A stretch of DNA of 64,000 bases from Clostridiales bacterium PH28_bin88 (GCA_000987045.1 LAKY01000063.1:40278-104277); one strand, 5' to 3'. Positions 53,050-60,465 are shown, numbered from the stretch's first letter. Notes: a model not told the origin generated them from the sequence alone. Numbers and translations: made by a program.

Positions 53050-53888
53050 TACTTTACCATGGCAGAAACGGTTCGGGCAATCTCCGAGAACAAGGGGTTC
53101 CGGTAGTCTTCGATCAAACCCCGGTCACAGAGTTCGGCCAACCGGGGATCCAGGGGCAGGGCGCCCAAAAACGGTATTCCCAACGACTGGGCCACCTTTC
53201 CGCCCTGGCTGGGGCCGAAGGCCCGCACCTCCTCGCCGCAGTGAGGGCAGAGGATATAGCTCATGTTTTCCACAAGTCCCAGGATAGGTGCTCGCATCAT
53301 TTCAGCCATTTTGATGGCTTTTTTTACAACCATTACAGCCAGATCCTGTGGAGATGAGACAATCACCAGGCCATCCAAGGGTAGGGATTGCAGTACGCTA
53401 AGGGGAGCATCCCCTGTCCCCGGGGGTAAGTCCACCACAAGGTAGTCCAGTTCTCCCCAGATGACGTCAGTCCAAAACTGCTTGATAGCACCGGCAATTA
53501 ACGGTCCCCGCCAGATTACCGGGTCGTCCTCACCAGGCAGGAGCAGGTTAAGGGACATCACCTCGATGCCCATGGTACTCTTGACAGGAAGAATGCCGTC
53601 AACGGCTGATCCCGGTTTATCGTGTAATCCAAACATCCGAGGAATGCTGGGGCCGGTGATGTCCGCATCCAGGACTCCAACCCGGTGGCCGGCCTGAGCC
53701 AGGGCTACCGCCAGCATCCCGGTAACCGAAGATTTGCCCACCCCACCCTTGCCGCTCATGACAGCGATGACATGGTGGATGTTGCTCAACTCATGCGCGG
53801 CCCATTTTCCTGGCGCAACCGAGGCCGCATGATCCTTTTCCGACTGGCAACTATTACCGGCACTACACTTCTCACTACTGCAGGACAT
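53049..53888 (-). CDS. Mrp/NBP35-type P-loop ATPase
   Basis: A product of about 279 residues has the Walker A variant SGKGGVGKSSVTG, 'LDADITGPSIPRMFG', 'DYLVVDLPPGTGDAPLSV', and the CxxC in 'LCPHCGEEV' that holds a bridging Fe-S cluster. An extra Cys-rich N-terminus (SCSSEKCSAGNSC) is present. It should act as an Fe-S cluster carrier. ATG 53888 follows AAGGGAGAAG. A role in assembling clusters for the respiratory enzymes is plausible. Confidence 0.9.
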   Translation of the reverse strand: MSCSSEKCSAGNSCQSEKDHAASVAPGKWAAHELSNIHHVIAVMSGKGGVGKSSVTGMLAVALAQAGHRVGVLDADITGPSIPRMFGLHDKPGSAVDGILPVKSTMGIEVMSLNLLLPGEDDPVIWRGPLIAGAIKQFWTDVIWGELDYLVVDLPPGTGDAPLSVLQSLPLDGLVIVSSPQDLAVMVVKKAIKMAEMMRAPILGLVENMSYILCPHCGEEVRAFGPSQGGKVAQSLGIPFLGALPLDPRLAELCDRGLIEDYRNPLFSEIARTVSAMVK

Positions 53889-54059
53889 TTCTCTTCTCCC
53901 TTCTTCCTTTAGGAGTAATAATGCTTCTGCGGTCATGACTCTGATTCTTTCGGTTATTTATGGTCTTATGCCCGTAACCCAAGTATAGATCTCTTATCGG
54001 GCATATGTCAATAAAGAAGGGCCGGCCGCTTCAGTATCTTTAGATTCTTTATGCGGGAA

Positions 54060-54088
54060 TCAAAAAGCCGCTACTCAAATATAGCGGC
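54060..54088 (-). terminator. Terminator after MBL-fold remnant
   Basis: On the minus strand GCCGCTA-TATTTGAG-TAGCGGC is followed by TTTTTGATT. It still ends a message whose gene is now only a remnant. Confidence 0.75.
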
Positions 54089-54124
54089 AGATCGTTTAAC
54101 GCGAGCAATAGTCAACGTCAGTAC

Positions 54125-54336
54125 CTAAAGCTCAACTACAGTCCCCACGTTACAGAAAAAGAATCGCTCCCCGAATTCTCGGGCTAAATCCATTGAGGGT
54201 TTTAGCCCTGTACAGTGAGAAACCCCGATCCGCCTAATGTCAAACTCCTTCAGTGCCCGGATGGTTGCCTCCCGCTGTTTATCACTCACCGACCCCAGGT
54301 GAGTTCCCTTATCCAGCTGATGAGATGTTAAGGAAT
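54125..54336 (-). pseudogene. MBL-fold hydrolase 3' remnant
   Basis: An open frame with no start reads 'SDKQREATIRALKEFDIRR', then IGVSHCTGLKPSMDLAREFG and RFFFCNVGTVVEL before TAG. This is the typical C-terminus of a metallo-beta-lactamase-fold hydrolase of the DHPPP-synthase type (SHCTG motif). The metal-binding N-terminal two-thirds are absent. It is not in the ORF track. The rest of 53889-54504 has only hairpins, including GGGCGGTAGG...CCTACCGCCC near 54398-54437. Confidence 0.65.
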
Positions 54337-54504
54337 TATTTTACATCTCCATCGCCTTCTTTGACCGGGCGCCTGCGGCTGTCCCGTGTGCATGTTTGGG
54401 CGGTAGGTACCAGGGAATGGTCCCTACCGCCCTTTGGGATTATAGTATCCAGCCTGGAACAGGATTATTCCGAAACGCGTTCCCCGGATACACTTTAGAT
54501 TTCT

Positions 54505-55119
54505 CTATTTCGTTTGAGAGATTTTTACCCCGGCGTCACCCTGTTCCACGGTCAGTCCCAGGGCTTCAGCCAGGAACTTGACCGGTACCATCAACCTGCC
54601 CTGCTGGATGCGCACTTCCCCGCCCGGGGCAGCCTCCGCGCCTCCGACGGTGGCGGTCTTTTTCGCGGCATTGACCACAACTACTTTATCGCCGAGGTAA
54701 ACACTGGCGGCTTTCTCGCTGTTGTCCCAGTTTACAGTGGCTCCAAAGAACTCCGCTGCCGCCCGGACGGGCACCAGCAAGGAGTCCTTCACCACTGTCC
54801 CCTTCAGGGTCTTGCTTTCCTGCCCCACCAGGGTAATGGTGTTTTTGACCGCGGGTGCGGCCTTGGCGGGCGCGCTCGCTGCCGGCGCCGCCGGTGCGGG
54901 CTTGGCTTCCTGCTTGGCGGGTTCAGCGGGCTTGGGTGCCGCCGGCGCGGGTTTCACTACCGTTGCTTTGGAAGGAGCCTGTCCGGCAGCGTGGCAGCCG
55001 GACTTGTAGCAGTCGGTCCCAAAAGTAGGTAGAGCAGAAGCCGGTCCGCTGAGGGCCATCGCTAAAAACATCACCATTACCAGTGAAGAAAGCAGGAAAA
55101 TAGACTTCTTTTTTGTCAT
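54505..55119 (-). CDS. CX4CH wall protein with copper-amine-oxidase-like domain
   Basis: A secreted protein of about 204 residues has a signal peptide ending ASA, then LPTFGTDCYKSGCHAAGQ, almost identical to the SLH protein at 30.0 kb. A Pro/Ala/Lys linker follows, then a Cu_amine_oxidN1-type domain ('LVPVRAAAEFFGATVNWD', 'LMVPVKFLAEALGLTVEQ'), a module of wall-associated Firmicute proteins. The CX4CH could carry haem or another metal. ATG 55119 is chosen over the track start. It is preceded by a mini-ORF (55167..55193). Confidence 0.72.
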   Translation of the reverse strand: MTKKKSIFLLSSLVMVMFLAMALSGPASALPTFGTDCYKSGCHAAGQAPSKATVVKPAPAAPKPAEPAKQEAKPAPAAPAASAPAKAAPAVKNTITLVGQESKTLKGTVVKDSLLVPVRAAAEFFGATVNWDNSEKAASVYLGDKVVVVNAAKKTATVGGAEAAPGGEVRIQQGRLMVPVKFLAEALGLTVEQGDAGVKISQTK

Positions 55120-55166
55120 TTTTTCGCACCCTTTCATATTTTGATTTAACCTTCTCGGCCTTAACA

Positions 55167-55193
55167 CTACGGCGCCCGGATATTGGCGCTCAT
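55167..55193 (-). CDS. Eight-codon leader ORF (MSANIRAP)
   Basis: GGGAGGTGACTGTG precedes ATG, and TAG follows after eight codons, about 50 bases before the wall-protein gene. The ribosome site resembles those of the R2 mini-ORFs. It may be a translated leader. Confidence 0.3.
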   Translation of the reverse strand: MSANIRAP

Positions 55194-55493
55194 CACAGTC
55201 ACCTCCCGCGGGGGCTGAGCTGGTACCTTCACGCAGGCTGCGCCTTTTGGTTTGGGGATGCCCGTAAAACCCCGACGTGGTACTATGCTTTATTCGCTAT
55301 ATAAAGCGGAATCCTTTCCAATTGGGCCATAATGTTTTTCAGTAATGGTATAGAAATATTTTAAGTGCCATTTTTGCAAGTTATATCTGCCACAATTTGG
55401 CCCAGGCCTAATTCAAGCTTGCTACCGTAGAAGACCTGGGGTTCTGACATCTCCCCCACGATGATGACACCGTGAGTCAAAGAGATTGGTTCG
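55194..55493. other. Intergenic stretch upstream of the wall-protein gene
   Basis: No gene is supported. It must contain the wall-protein promoter. The 64-codon track ORF here overlaps a terminator; a possible natural-looking tail (GVIIVGEMSEPQVFYG) may be a very old remnant. Confidence 0.35.
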
Positions 55494-55528
55494 CAAAAAA
55501 GCCGGGTACGCATAGAGGTATCCGGCTT
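55494..55528 (-). terminator. Terminator of the foldase gene
   Basis: On the minus strand AAGCCGGATAC...GTACCCGGCTT is followed by TTTTGCG, about 25 bases past the stop. Confidence 0.8.
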
Positions 55529-55551
55529 ACTGGTTAAATCCTCACAACTGT

Positions 55552-56475
55552 TCAATTTAGTGGGGGAACCCTGTACTGGATGTCCGCCAGGCTGTGCAGT
55601 TCTTCGAGCCAGGGCTCATACATTTCTTGGGTTTTAATACTAATCAGCCTTGCTTCCACTTCGGTTCTCACCTCGTTGAAATCCGGGTTGACAGCGGCTT
55701 TCTTCTCCAGCGCCTGGATTATGTGGTACCCGTCTTCCGTTACCACCACACCGCTGATTTCCCCTTGCTGTAACCCAAAGGCTGCATTTTCGAATTCGGG
55801 CTCCACTTGTCCCCTGGCAATGAAACCGATCTCACCCCCGCGATCTCTAGACGCTGAATCAACAGACTTCCGTCTGGCAACCTCGGCGAAATCAGCGCCG
55901 CGGCGGATTTCCTCAAGTACGGACACAGCCTCCTGTTCAGTATCCAACAGGATGTGCCGTACCCTGACCTCTTCGGGGAAGGTAAATTCCTCCCGGTATT
56001 CAGTAAAGTATTGAAGCATTTCTTCTTCCGTCACTTCTACAGTAGATGCTACGATCTTCCTGGCGATCCGCCATGAAGCGACCTCCTCTTCCAGGTCTTC
56101 AATGGTCATCTGATATTCCCGCAGCATCTCCTGCAGTTCATCTTCCGAAGATAATCCCCACAAGTCCTTCAAGGTTTCAATTTCTTCCCGGACTTCCTCC
56201 GGCGTCACCTCAATCCCCAGTTTTTTGCCCTCCTGCAGGATGAGCTTTTTGCTGATCAGGTCTTCCATCGCCTGCGGGCCTATCCTGGCATACATTTCCT
56301 GGTAAAGCTGATCCCGGGTCAACCTCTCACCGTTAACCACCACCAGTATTTTCGTCTGGTAGCTCCACCAAGCCCCAGCCACCGCCATCACAAGGCCCGT
56401 CAACACTAACAGGCCGGCTAATAATCCGGGCTTGAGCTTTTTTCCACTGGCTTCCCGCTCTTTCCTGTGAACCAA
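55552..56475 (-). CDS. Parvulin-type peptidyl-prolyl isomerase (PrsA/SurA-like foldase)
   Basis: A product of about 307 residues has one N-terminal membrane helix (LLAGLLVLTGLVMAVAGAWW), a SurA-like N-domain ('VNGERLTRDQLYQEMYARIG') and a rotamase domain ('VRVRHILLDTEQEAVSVLEEIRRGADFAEVARRKSVDSASRDRGGEIGF', 'VTEDGYHIIQ'). It assists folding of exported proteins. The start is TTG 56475 after AAAGGGGG; the track start runs into the R1 terminator. R1 copy 2 lies in the leader, with its terminator about 40 bases upstream, so attenuation is possible. Confidence 0.88.
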   Translation of the reverse strand: MVHRKEREASGKKLKPGLLAGLLVLTGLVMAVAGAWWSYQTKILVVVNGERLTRDQLYQEMYARIGPQAMEDLISKKLILQEGKKLGIEVTPEEVREEIETLKDLWGLSSEDELQEMLREYQMTIEDLEEEVASWRIARKIVASTVEVTEEEMLQYFTEYREEFTFPEEVRVRHILLDTEQEAVSVLEEIRRGADFAEVARRKSVDSASRDRGGEIGFIARGQVEPEFENAAFGLQQGEISGVVVTEDGYHIIQALEKKAAVNPDFNEVRTEVEARLISIKTQEMYEPWLEELHSLADIQYRVPPLN

Positions 56476-56516
56476 TGCATAACCCCCTTTAGATTTTAAC
56501 TTTTCTTGGATACAGG

Positions 56517-56660
56517 AAAAAAGGCAACCCATACTGGTAGGGCTGCCCGACTGTGAAACTTGCCACGGACCAGGTGGCAAAACCCTGTTCTCCTTTGCTC
56601 TTGCAACACTGCAATCATACCACTTTCACCCGGGTTATTTGTGAACAAGCTGTGACAAAA
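56517..56660 (-). ncRNA. Repeat R1, copy 2: candidate small RNA or attenuator
   Basis: On the minus strand TTTGTCACAGCTTGTTCACAAA (56639-56660) lies 32 bases upstream of TATGAT. The expected transcript contains AACAGGGTTTTGCCACCTGG, CCGTGGCAAG, TTTCACAG and a terminator GGCAGCCC...GGGTTGCC-TTTTTT. Sequence and spacing follow copy 1. The foldase gene starts about 40 bases past the terminator. Confidence 0.65.
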
Positions 56661-56728
56661 AATCGAAGAAATTACGGAACTTATACCTTTTGCGGCCACT
56701 ATTAACTCATTATTTCCTGTTTGGAAAA

Positions 56729-56882
56729 GTTCACAAACTGTTACGTTTTTCGTCAGGGTTTGGTCAAACTTGCCGGGTATACTCAAGACAGGCAAGGTTA
56801 AGGAGGTGAACGCCGTATGACTTAGCCGGGTTACCAGAGAAAACAACTTTTAAATCACACTTTCTTAGGAGGAATGTACGTC
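56729..56882 (+). repeat. Repeat R2, copy B: leader with start-stop mini-ORF before DUF2680 gene
   Basis: AAGTTCACAAACTGTTACG, then a -10-like TATACT (56778-56783), then AAGGAGGTGAACGCCGT with ATG ACT TAG, about 60 bases before the gene. The two-codon ORF has a better ribosome site than most genes here. Copy A at 52.4 kb conserves the layout with ATG TGA. Confidence 0.65.
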
Positions 56883-57305
56883 ATGAAGAAAAAAGTAATC
56901 GCCGGGTTGGTGGTCGCGCTGATGCTGGCCCTGGTAGTCCCCATGGCACTTGCCGCTGACGCCGGCACAACCCAACCACCTACCTGGACCCACCCGTTTT
57001 TCAACTTCACCCAACCCCAGTTGACGGATGACCAGTTGAATGAACTGAATACCATCCACGACCAGATGCTGAACCTGCGCAAGCAGATGATCCAGAAATA
57101 CGTTGACTTCGGCGCCATTAGCAAAGAGGACGCTGACGCGTTGACAGCGCGTATCGACGAAATGGAGAAGTGGCGTAGTGAAAACGGCTACGCCCCGGGT
57201 TTCGGTCACGGCATGCGGAGTGGCATGCGGGGCATGCGGGGTGGTTTCCGGGGCGGTTGGGGAACCCAGGCGCCAACCACTCAGGGGACCAGCAACCAGT
57301 TATAG
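56883..57305 (+). CDS. DUF2680 exported protein
   Basis: A product of about 140 residues has a signal peptide (KKKVIAGLVVALMLALVVPMALAA), a DUF2680/YckD helical domain ('QLTDDQLNELNTIHDQMLNLRKQMIQKYVDFGAISKEDADALTARID') and a Gly/Arg/Met-rich tail. ATG 56883 is chosen because AGGAGG is ten bases upstream; the track ATG at 56874 is too close. The fold recalls Spy/CpxP-like envelope stress proteins, but the function is unknown. The unusual R2 leader suggests strong regulation. Confidence 0.82.
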   Translation: MKKKVIAGLVVALMLALVVPMALAADAGTTQPPTWTHPFFNFTQPQLTDDQLNELNTIHDQMLNLRKQMIQKYVDFGAISKEDADALTARIDEMEKWRSENGYAPGFGHGMRSGMRGMRGGFRGGWGTQAPTTQGTSNQL

Positions 57306-57312
57306 GGTACTG

Positions 57313-57342
57313 AAAGAGGCGGGGAACAACCCCGCCTCTATT
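57313..57342 (+). terminator. Terminator after DUF2680 gene
   Basis: GAGGCGGGG-AACAA-CCCCGCCTC is followed by TATTAATGTT. Confidence 0.75.
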
Positions 57343-57397
57343 AATGTTATCCTCTAATAATGTTATCCTTTACCCCCGACCATACGCATGCCTGAAC

Positions 57398-57631
57398 CTA
57401 TTTCCCCAGCCAGGACTCGACTTCATTTTTTCCGGGGATTTTTCCTTCCAGCACCTTATTGTCATCGATAACCACCGCAGGTGTTATCATCACCCCGCGC
57501 GCCACGATGTCGTCTATATCGGTAACCTTGACCACTTCAGCCTGTAAACCCATCTCCTCCAGTACTTCCCTGATTACCTGTTCCGTTTTAAGACACTTCG
57601 GGCAACCAGTTCCCAGGACTTCGATTTTCAT
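57398..57631 (-). CDS. Small thioredoxin-fold protein
   Basis: This 77-residue redox protein has the active site GTGCPKCLK and 'GVMITPAVVIDDNKVLEGKIP' with the cis-Pro. It belongs to the archaeal-type small thioredoxins often encoded next to YraQ-type permeases. ATG 57631 follows AGGAGG; the track TTG is two codons upstream. It begins 21 bases after the permease gene, so they form an operon and probably act on the same metalloid. Confidence 0.9.
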   Translation of the reverse strand: MKIEVLGTGCPKCLKTEQVIREVLEEMGLQAEVVKVTDIDDIVARGVMITPAVVIDDNKVLEGKIPGKNEVESWLGK

Positions 57632-57652
57632 CGACAAAACCTCCTGTTATTA

Positions 57653-58828
57653 TTAGATCGTCACCAGATTCCCGTAAATCATGCCGGTAATCGTGGCCAT
57701 CACTATCACCAGAGAAACATATACAACCGTTTTCTTGGTACCCAAAACGCTCCGGATCACCAGCATGTTGGGAAGACTCAACGCCGGCCCCGCCAGCAGC
57801 AAGGCCAGTGCTGGGCCCTGGCCCATGCCCGAACCGATGAGTCCCTGTAAGATTGGCACTTCGGTTAAAGTGGCAAAGTACATAAAGGCGCCAACCACGG
57901 AAGCGAAGAAGTTGGCAAACAACGAATTGCCCCCCACCAGGGCGGCGACGTACTCGGAAGGTATTAACCCCGCGTTGCTGCCTGGGCGTCCCATCAACAG
58001 TCCCGCAGTTAACACTCCCGCAAACAGCAGGGGTAAAATTTGCTTGGCGAAGCCCCATGTCGCCTCTACCCAGGATGTAACTTCTTCTTTTTTAAACCAC
58101 TTGAGGAGCATCAGTCCCATCAGCAGGATAAAAAAACCCGCCAGGTACCATTTGATGCCGAAAACCGCGTTCCAAAAACCGACGGGATGGGAGGGTTTCC
58201 CCCAGGAGGCAAAAATCAGGATGAGCACCAGGGACAAGAAATAGAGACCGGTCTGGCCCAAGTTCCTTCCGCCATCTTCTGTAGCCACGGCGACATGTGC
58301 ATTCGTAAATCTGGAGGCCTCTTCGTTGCGGAAAAGAAGCGCCATGACCAGGCCGATAACCACTGAAAATAGAACTGCCCCGACCGCCCTCGCCAGTCCC
58401 AGATGCCACCCCAAGATCCTGGCGGTTAAGATTATGGCCAGTACGTTGATGGCAGGACCGGAGTACAAAAAGGCAATGGCCGGTCCTAATCCCGCTCCAC
58501 GCTTGTAAATGCCGGCAAACAGCGGCAGTACAGTACATGAACAAACCGCCAATATAGTCCCCGAAACCGACGCTACCGAATAGGCCATCCAGCTCTTGGC
58601 CTCATGGCCCATGTATTTTAATACAGCACCCTGGGAAACGAAGTTAGATATGGCCCCGGCAATGAAAAACGCGGGAACCAAACAGGTTAGAACGTGCAGC
58701 CTGGCATACTCCTGTAACATGGCAAAGGATTCGAGGATTGCGCCCGACACTTGTGGAGAATTAAACGGCACGTAGTAAGCCCCTAAAAATACACCCACAA
58801 TCAATAACAGCTTTTGATATTCCTTCAT
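57653..58828 (-). CDS. YraQ/ArsP-type permease
   Basis: This 391-residue membrane protein of the DUF318 family is built from two four-helix halves ('FFIAGAISNFVSQGAVLKYMG...CSCTVLPLFAGIYKRGAGLGPAIAFLYSGPAINVLA' and 'LPLLFAGVLTAGLLMG...FATLTEVPILQGLIGSGMGQGPALALLLAGPALSLPNML'). The CSC pair in the first half is typical. Relatives include ArsP, an exporter of trivalent organoarsenicals. The neighbouring thioredoxin and CC-motif genes support a metalloid role. Confidence 0.85.
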   Translation of the reverse strand: MKEYQKLLLIVGVFLGAYYVPFNSPQVSGAILESFAMLQEYARLHVLTCLVPAFFIAGAISNFVSQGAVLKYMGHEAKSWMAYSVASVSGTILAVCSCTVLPLFAGIYKRGAGLGPAIAFLYSGPAINVLAIILTARILGWHLGLARAVGAVLFSVVIGLVMALLFRNEEASRFTNAHVAVATEDGGRNLGQTGLYFLSLVLILIFASWGKPSHPVGFWNAVFGIKWYLAGFFILLMGLMLLKWFKKEEVTSWVEATWGFAKQILPLLFAGVLTAGLLMGRPGSNAGLIPSEYVAALVGGNSLFANFFASVVGAFMYFATLTEVPILQGLIGSGMGQGPALALLLAGPALSLPNMLVIRSVLGTKKTVVYVSLVIVMATITGMIYGNLVTI

Positions 58829-58854
58829 TTGTCCTTCCCCACCTATATGCCGTT

Positions 58855-58882
58855 ATTATTTATATTATAATATTGTAATGTA
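58855..58882. promoter_or_regulatory. AT-rich palindrome upstream of permease gene
   Basis: TTTATATTATAATATTGTAAT is identical over 21 bases to the site at 51.27 kb and starts about 30 bases before the permease ATG. TATAAT inside it could serve as the -10 box, so a repressor there would block transcription. Confidence 0.55.
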
Positions 58883-58953
58883 TTCACCCTGATTATATCT
58901 CTTGCAACCTTTATAGTCAACCCATTTCACATTTTTGAATGGATTAATAAATC

Positions 58954-59214
58954 CTATCCCTCTTTCACCGCCATCCTGGTTCTGTTCCATAAGGTATCCA
59001 CCTCAATCTTCAGCCTACGGTAAGATTTCAAAGAAGCATCCACACATATACTGACGCCCTCTACTGCATAAACTATGTAAGCCTCTTCCTCAGGACTGCC
59101 CGCAACAGCTGTCAGGACTGGGGCCAAACCGCAACAGCTTCTCGGGGCGACCGTAACCTTGCCCCCATTTTCTTTGATATACGCGATAGCGCCTGATGAA
59201 AGCTGGATATCCAA
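58954..59214 (-). CDS. CC-motif HesB-like protein (copy 3)
   Basis: This is an 86-residue protein. It has 'LSSGAIAYIKENGGKVTVAP', the motif RSCCGLAPVLTAVAGSP, 'VEGVSICVDASLKSY' and 'LKIEVDTLWNRTRM'. It has the same strand pattern as copies 1 and 2, with CC in place. It lies 125 bases upstream of the permease on the same strand. The function is unknown; two adjacent thiols on a HesB-like fold could bind As(III), Se or Fe-S species. Confidence 0.7.
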   Translation of the reverse strand: MDIQLSSGAIAYIKENGGKVTVAPRSCCGLAPVLTAVAGSPEEEAYIVYAVEGVSICVDASLKSYRRLKIEVDTLWNRTRMAVKEG

Positions 59215-59484
59215 CGACCTTCCCTCTCTACATTACTATTTCGGTATATGCTTAAGTTAATTGTAGGCTTACCAGAGCCTTGCTGTCAATTTCCTCTTGC
59301 AAATTAAGTGAAGTATAACTAAGAAAGGAGCAACCTGCAAGGAAACCTCGCCTAGGCTCTTGATAGAGGAATCTCACATTGAAATCTCACATTGACAAAA
59401 AAGATCCTAGAAAATTTGGAAACAAAAAAGCCCCGCCATTGGCTGAGCTTCCTTAAACTTAACACTTTAATATTTTCTGCGGCA

Positions 59485-59892
59485 TTAGCGCTGGCGACCG
59501 TACCCGCGAACGCCCCTGTCTATCCGGTGAACTTTCTTGCCGTGGCAGGAAGGACACTCCATATCGGCGCCGCACTGCCCGGTGCCAAAGGGCACCTCCC
59601 ACTCATACCCGCAATCGATGCACTTGAACTTCCGCTGGGCCATCTCAAAGTTTCCGCCTTGGATGCGAATGGCCTTACCCTCTACCAGGGCAGTGGCAAT
59701 CTTAGCACGAGCCGCAGCAAGCACCCGTTGAAAGGTAGGTCGTGACACCTGCATTTTCTCGGCGCAGGCCTCCTGTTCGAGGCCCTCCAGGTCTTTTAGG
59801 CGGACAGCCTCCATTTCTTCTACGCTGAGAGCCACTTCCTCCAGTTCCCGCAGGGGAACTCCTGCCGGTTTAAAGTAGGTCAACTCCGGCAT
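59485..59892 (-). CDS. DUF134 helix-turn-helix protein with zinc ribbon
   Basis: The protein has a DUF134 domain ('[57 protein letters not shown]', a sigma-like helix-turn-helix) followed by an FmdB-type ribbon [13 protein letters not shown]...CPSCHGKK. Family members begin MPRPxKCRRV. Here the frame upstream of the listed ATG reads [11 protein letters not shown], and the matching start codon would be ATA at 59926-59928, nine bases after GGGAG. The DUF134 family accompanies NifX/MinD clusters like the one upstream and is probably their regulator. Confidence 0.88.
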   Translation of the reverse strand: MPELTYFKPAGVPLRELEEVALSVEEMEAVRLKDLEGLEQEACAEKMQVSRPTFQRVLAAARAKIATALVEGKAIRIQGGNFEMAQRKFKCIDCGYEWEVPFGTGQCGADMECPSCHGKKVHRIDRGVRGYGRQR

Positions 59893-60075
59893 CCACTCGA
59901 CGCGCCTGCATTTTGGTGGGCGTGGTATAGCTGGTCACTCCCTCAGTAAGTCTTTATGTCTAAAATATGCTCAACGTTAGCTTAAATCATGAACTACCCA
60001 ATGTCAACACGGTTATTAGACCTACTTTATTTCTCACCTAACCGGGTACTTGAGCAGTTAACCCGTTCACCCCAC

Positions 60076-60435
60076 CTAGTACCCCTCGCAGTGATGTTCG
60101 CCCTCACCATGATCGCACAGGCTTTCTCCCCCGCATAATGTCCCTGCGGCGTAAGCATCGAGAGCTTCCCGGACACTTCCGGTAACCCCAGTGATGGGAA
60201 CTATGTTTCTCGCCTCAAACAGTTCCTGCGCCCTGGCCCCCATTCCCCCTGCAATAATACAGGATATGCCCAGGTCACCAAGGTACACTGGCAAAAAACC
60301 GGGCTGGTGGCCTGGATTGGGGATGACATCCATATTCAATACCTTTCCATCCCCGATCTCAGCAATGGTATACTCCTGGCAATGCCCAAAGTGTTGGGCC
60401 ACGTACTGCCCTTCAGTTGCTACAGCGACCTTCAT
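60076..60435 (-). CDS. NifX/NafY-type Fe-Mo cofactor binding protein (1)
   Basis: This protein of about 119 residues has a dinitrogenase-cofactor fold: 'MKVAVATEGQYVAQHFGHCQEYTIAEI', 'GISCIIAGGMGARAQELFE', and a His/Cys-rich tail (GGESLCDHGEGEHHCEGY). No nif structural genes are nearby. This family includes orange protein (ORP), which binds a Mo-Cu-S cluster. ATG 60435 follows GGGAGG. It is one of a tandem pair. Confidence 0.88.
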   Translation of the reverse strand: MKVAVATEGQYVAQHFGHCQEYTIAEIGDGKVLNMDVIPNPGHQPGFLPVYLGDLGISCIIAGGMGARAQELFEARNIVPITGVTGSVREALDAYAAGTLCGGESLCDHGEGEHHCEGY

Positions 60436-60465
60436 ATTTTCATTTCCTCCCAACCTGCTGAAAAT

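Noticed and set aside
55194-55320. Possible c-di-GMP or cobalamin riboswitch upstream of the wall protein
   Set aside because: The AAACC and GGCGCAGCC pieces do not fit the conserved cores or pairing of either class.
55361-55555. 64-residue minus-strand ORF
   Set aside because: It runs across the foldase terminator. The tail looks somewhat natural but is too short to support a gene.
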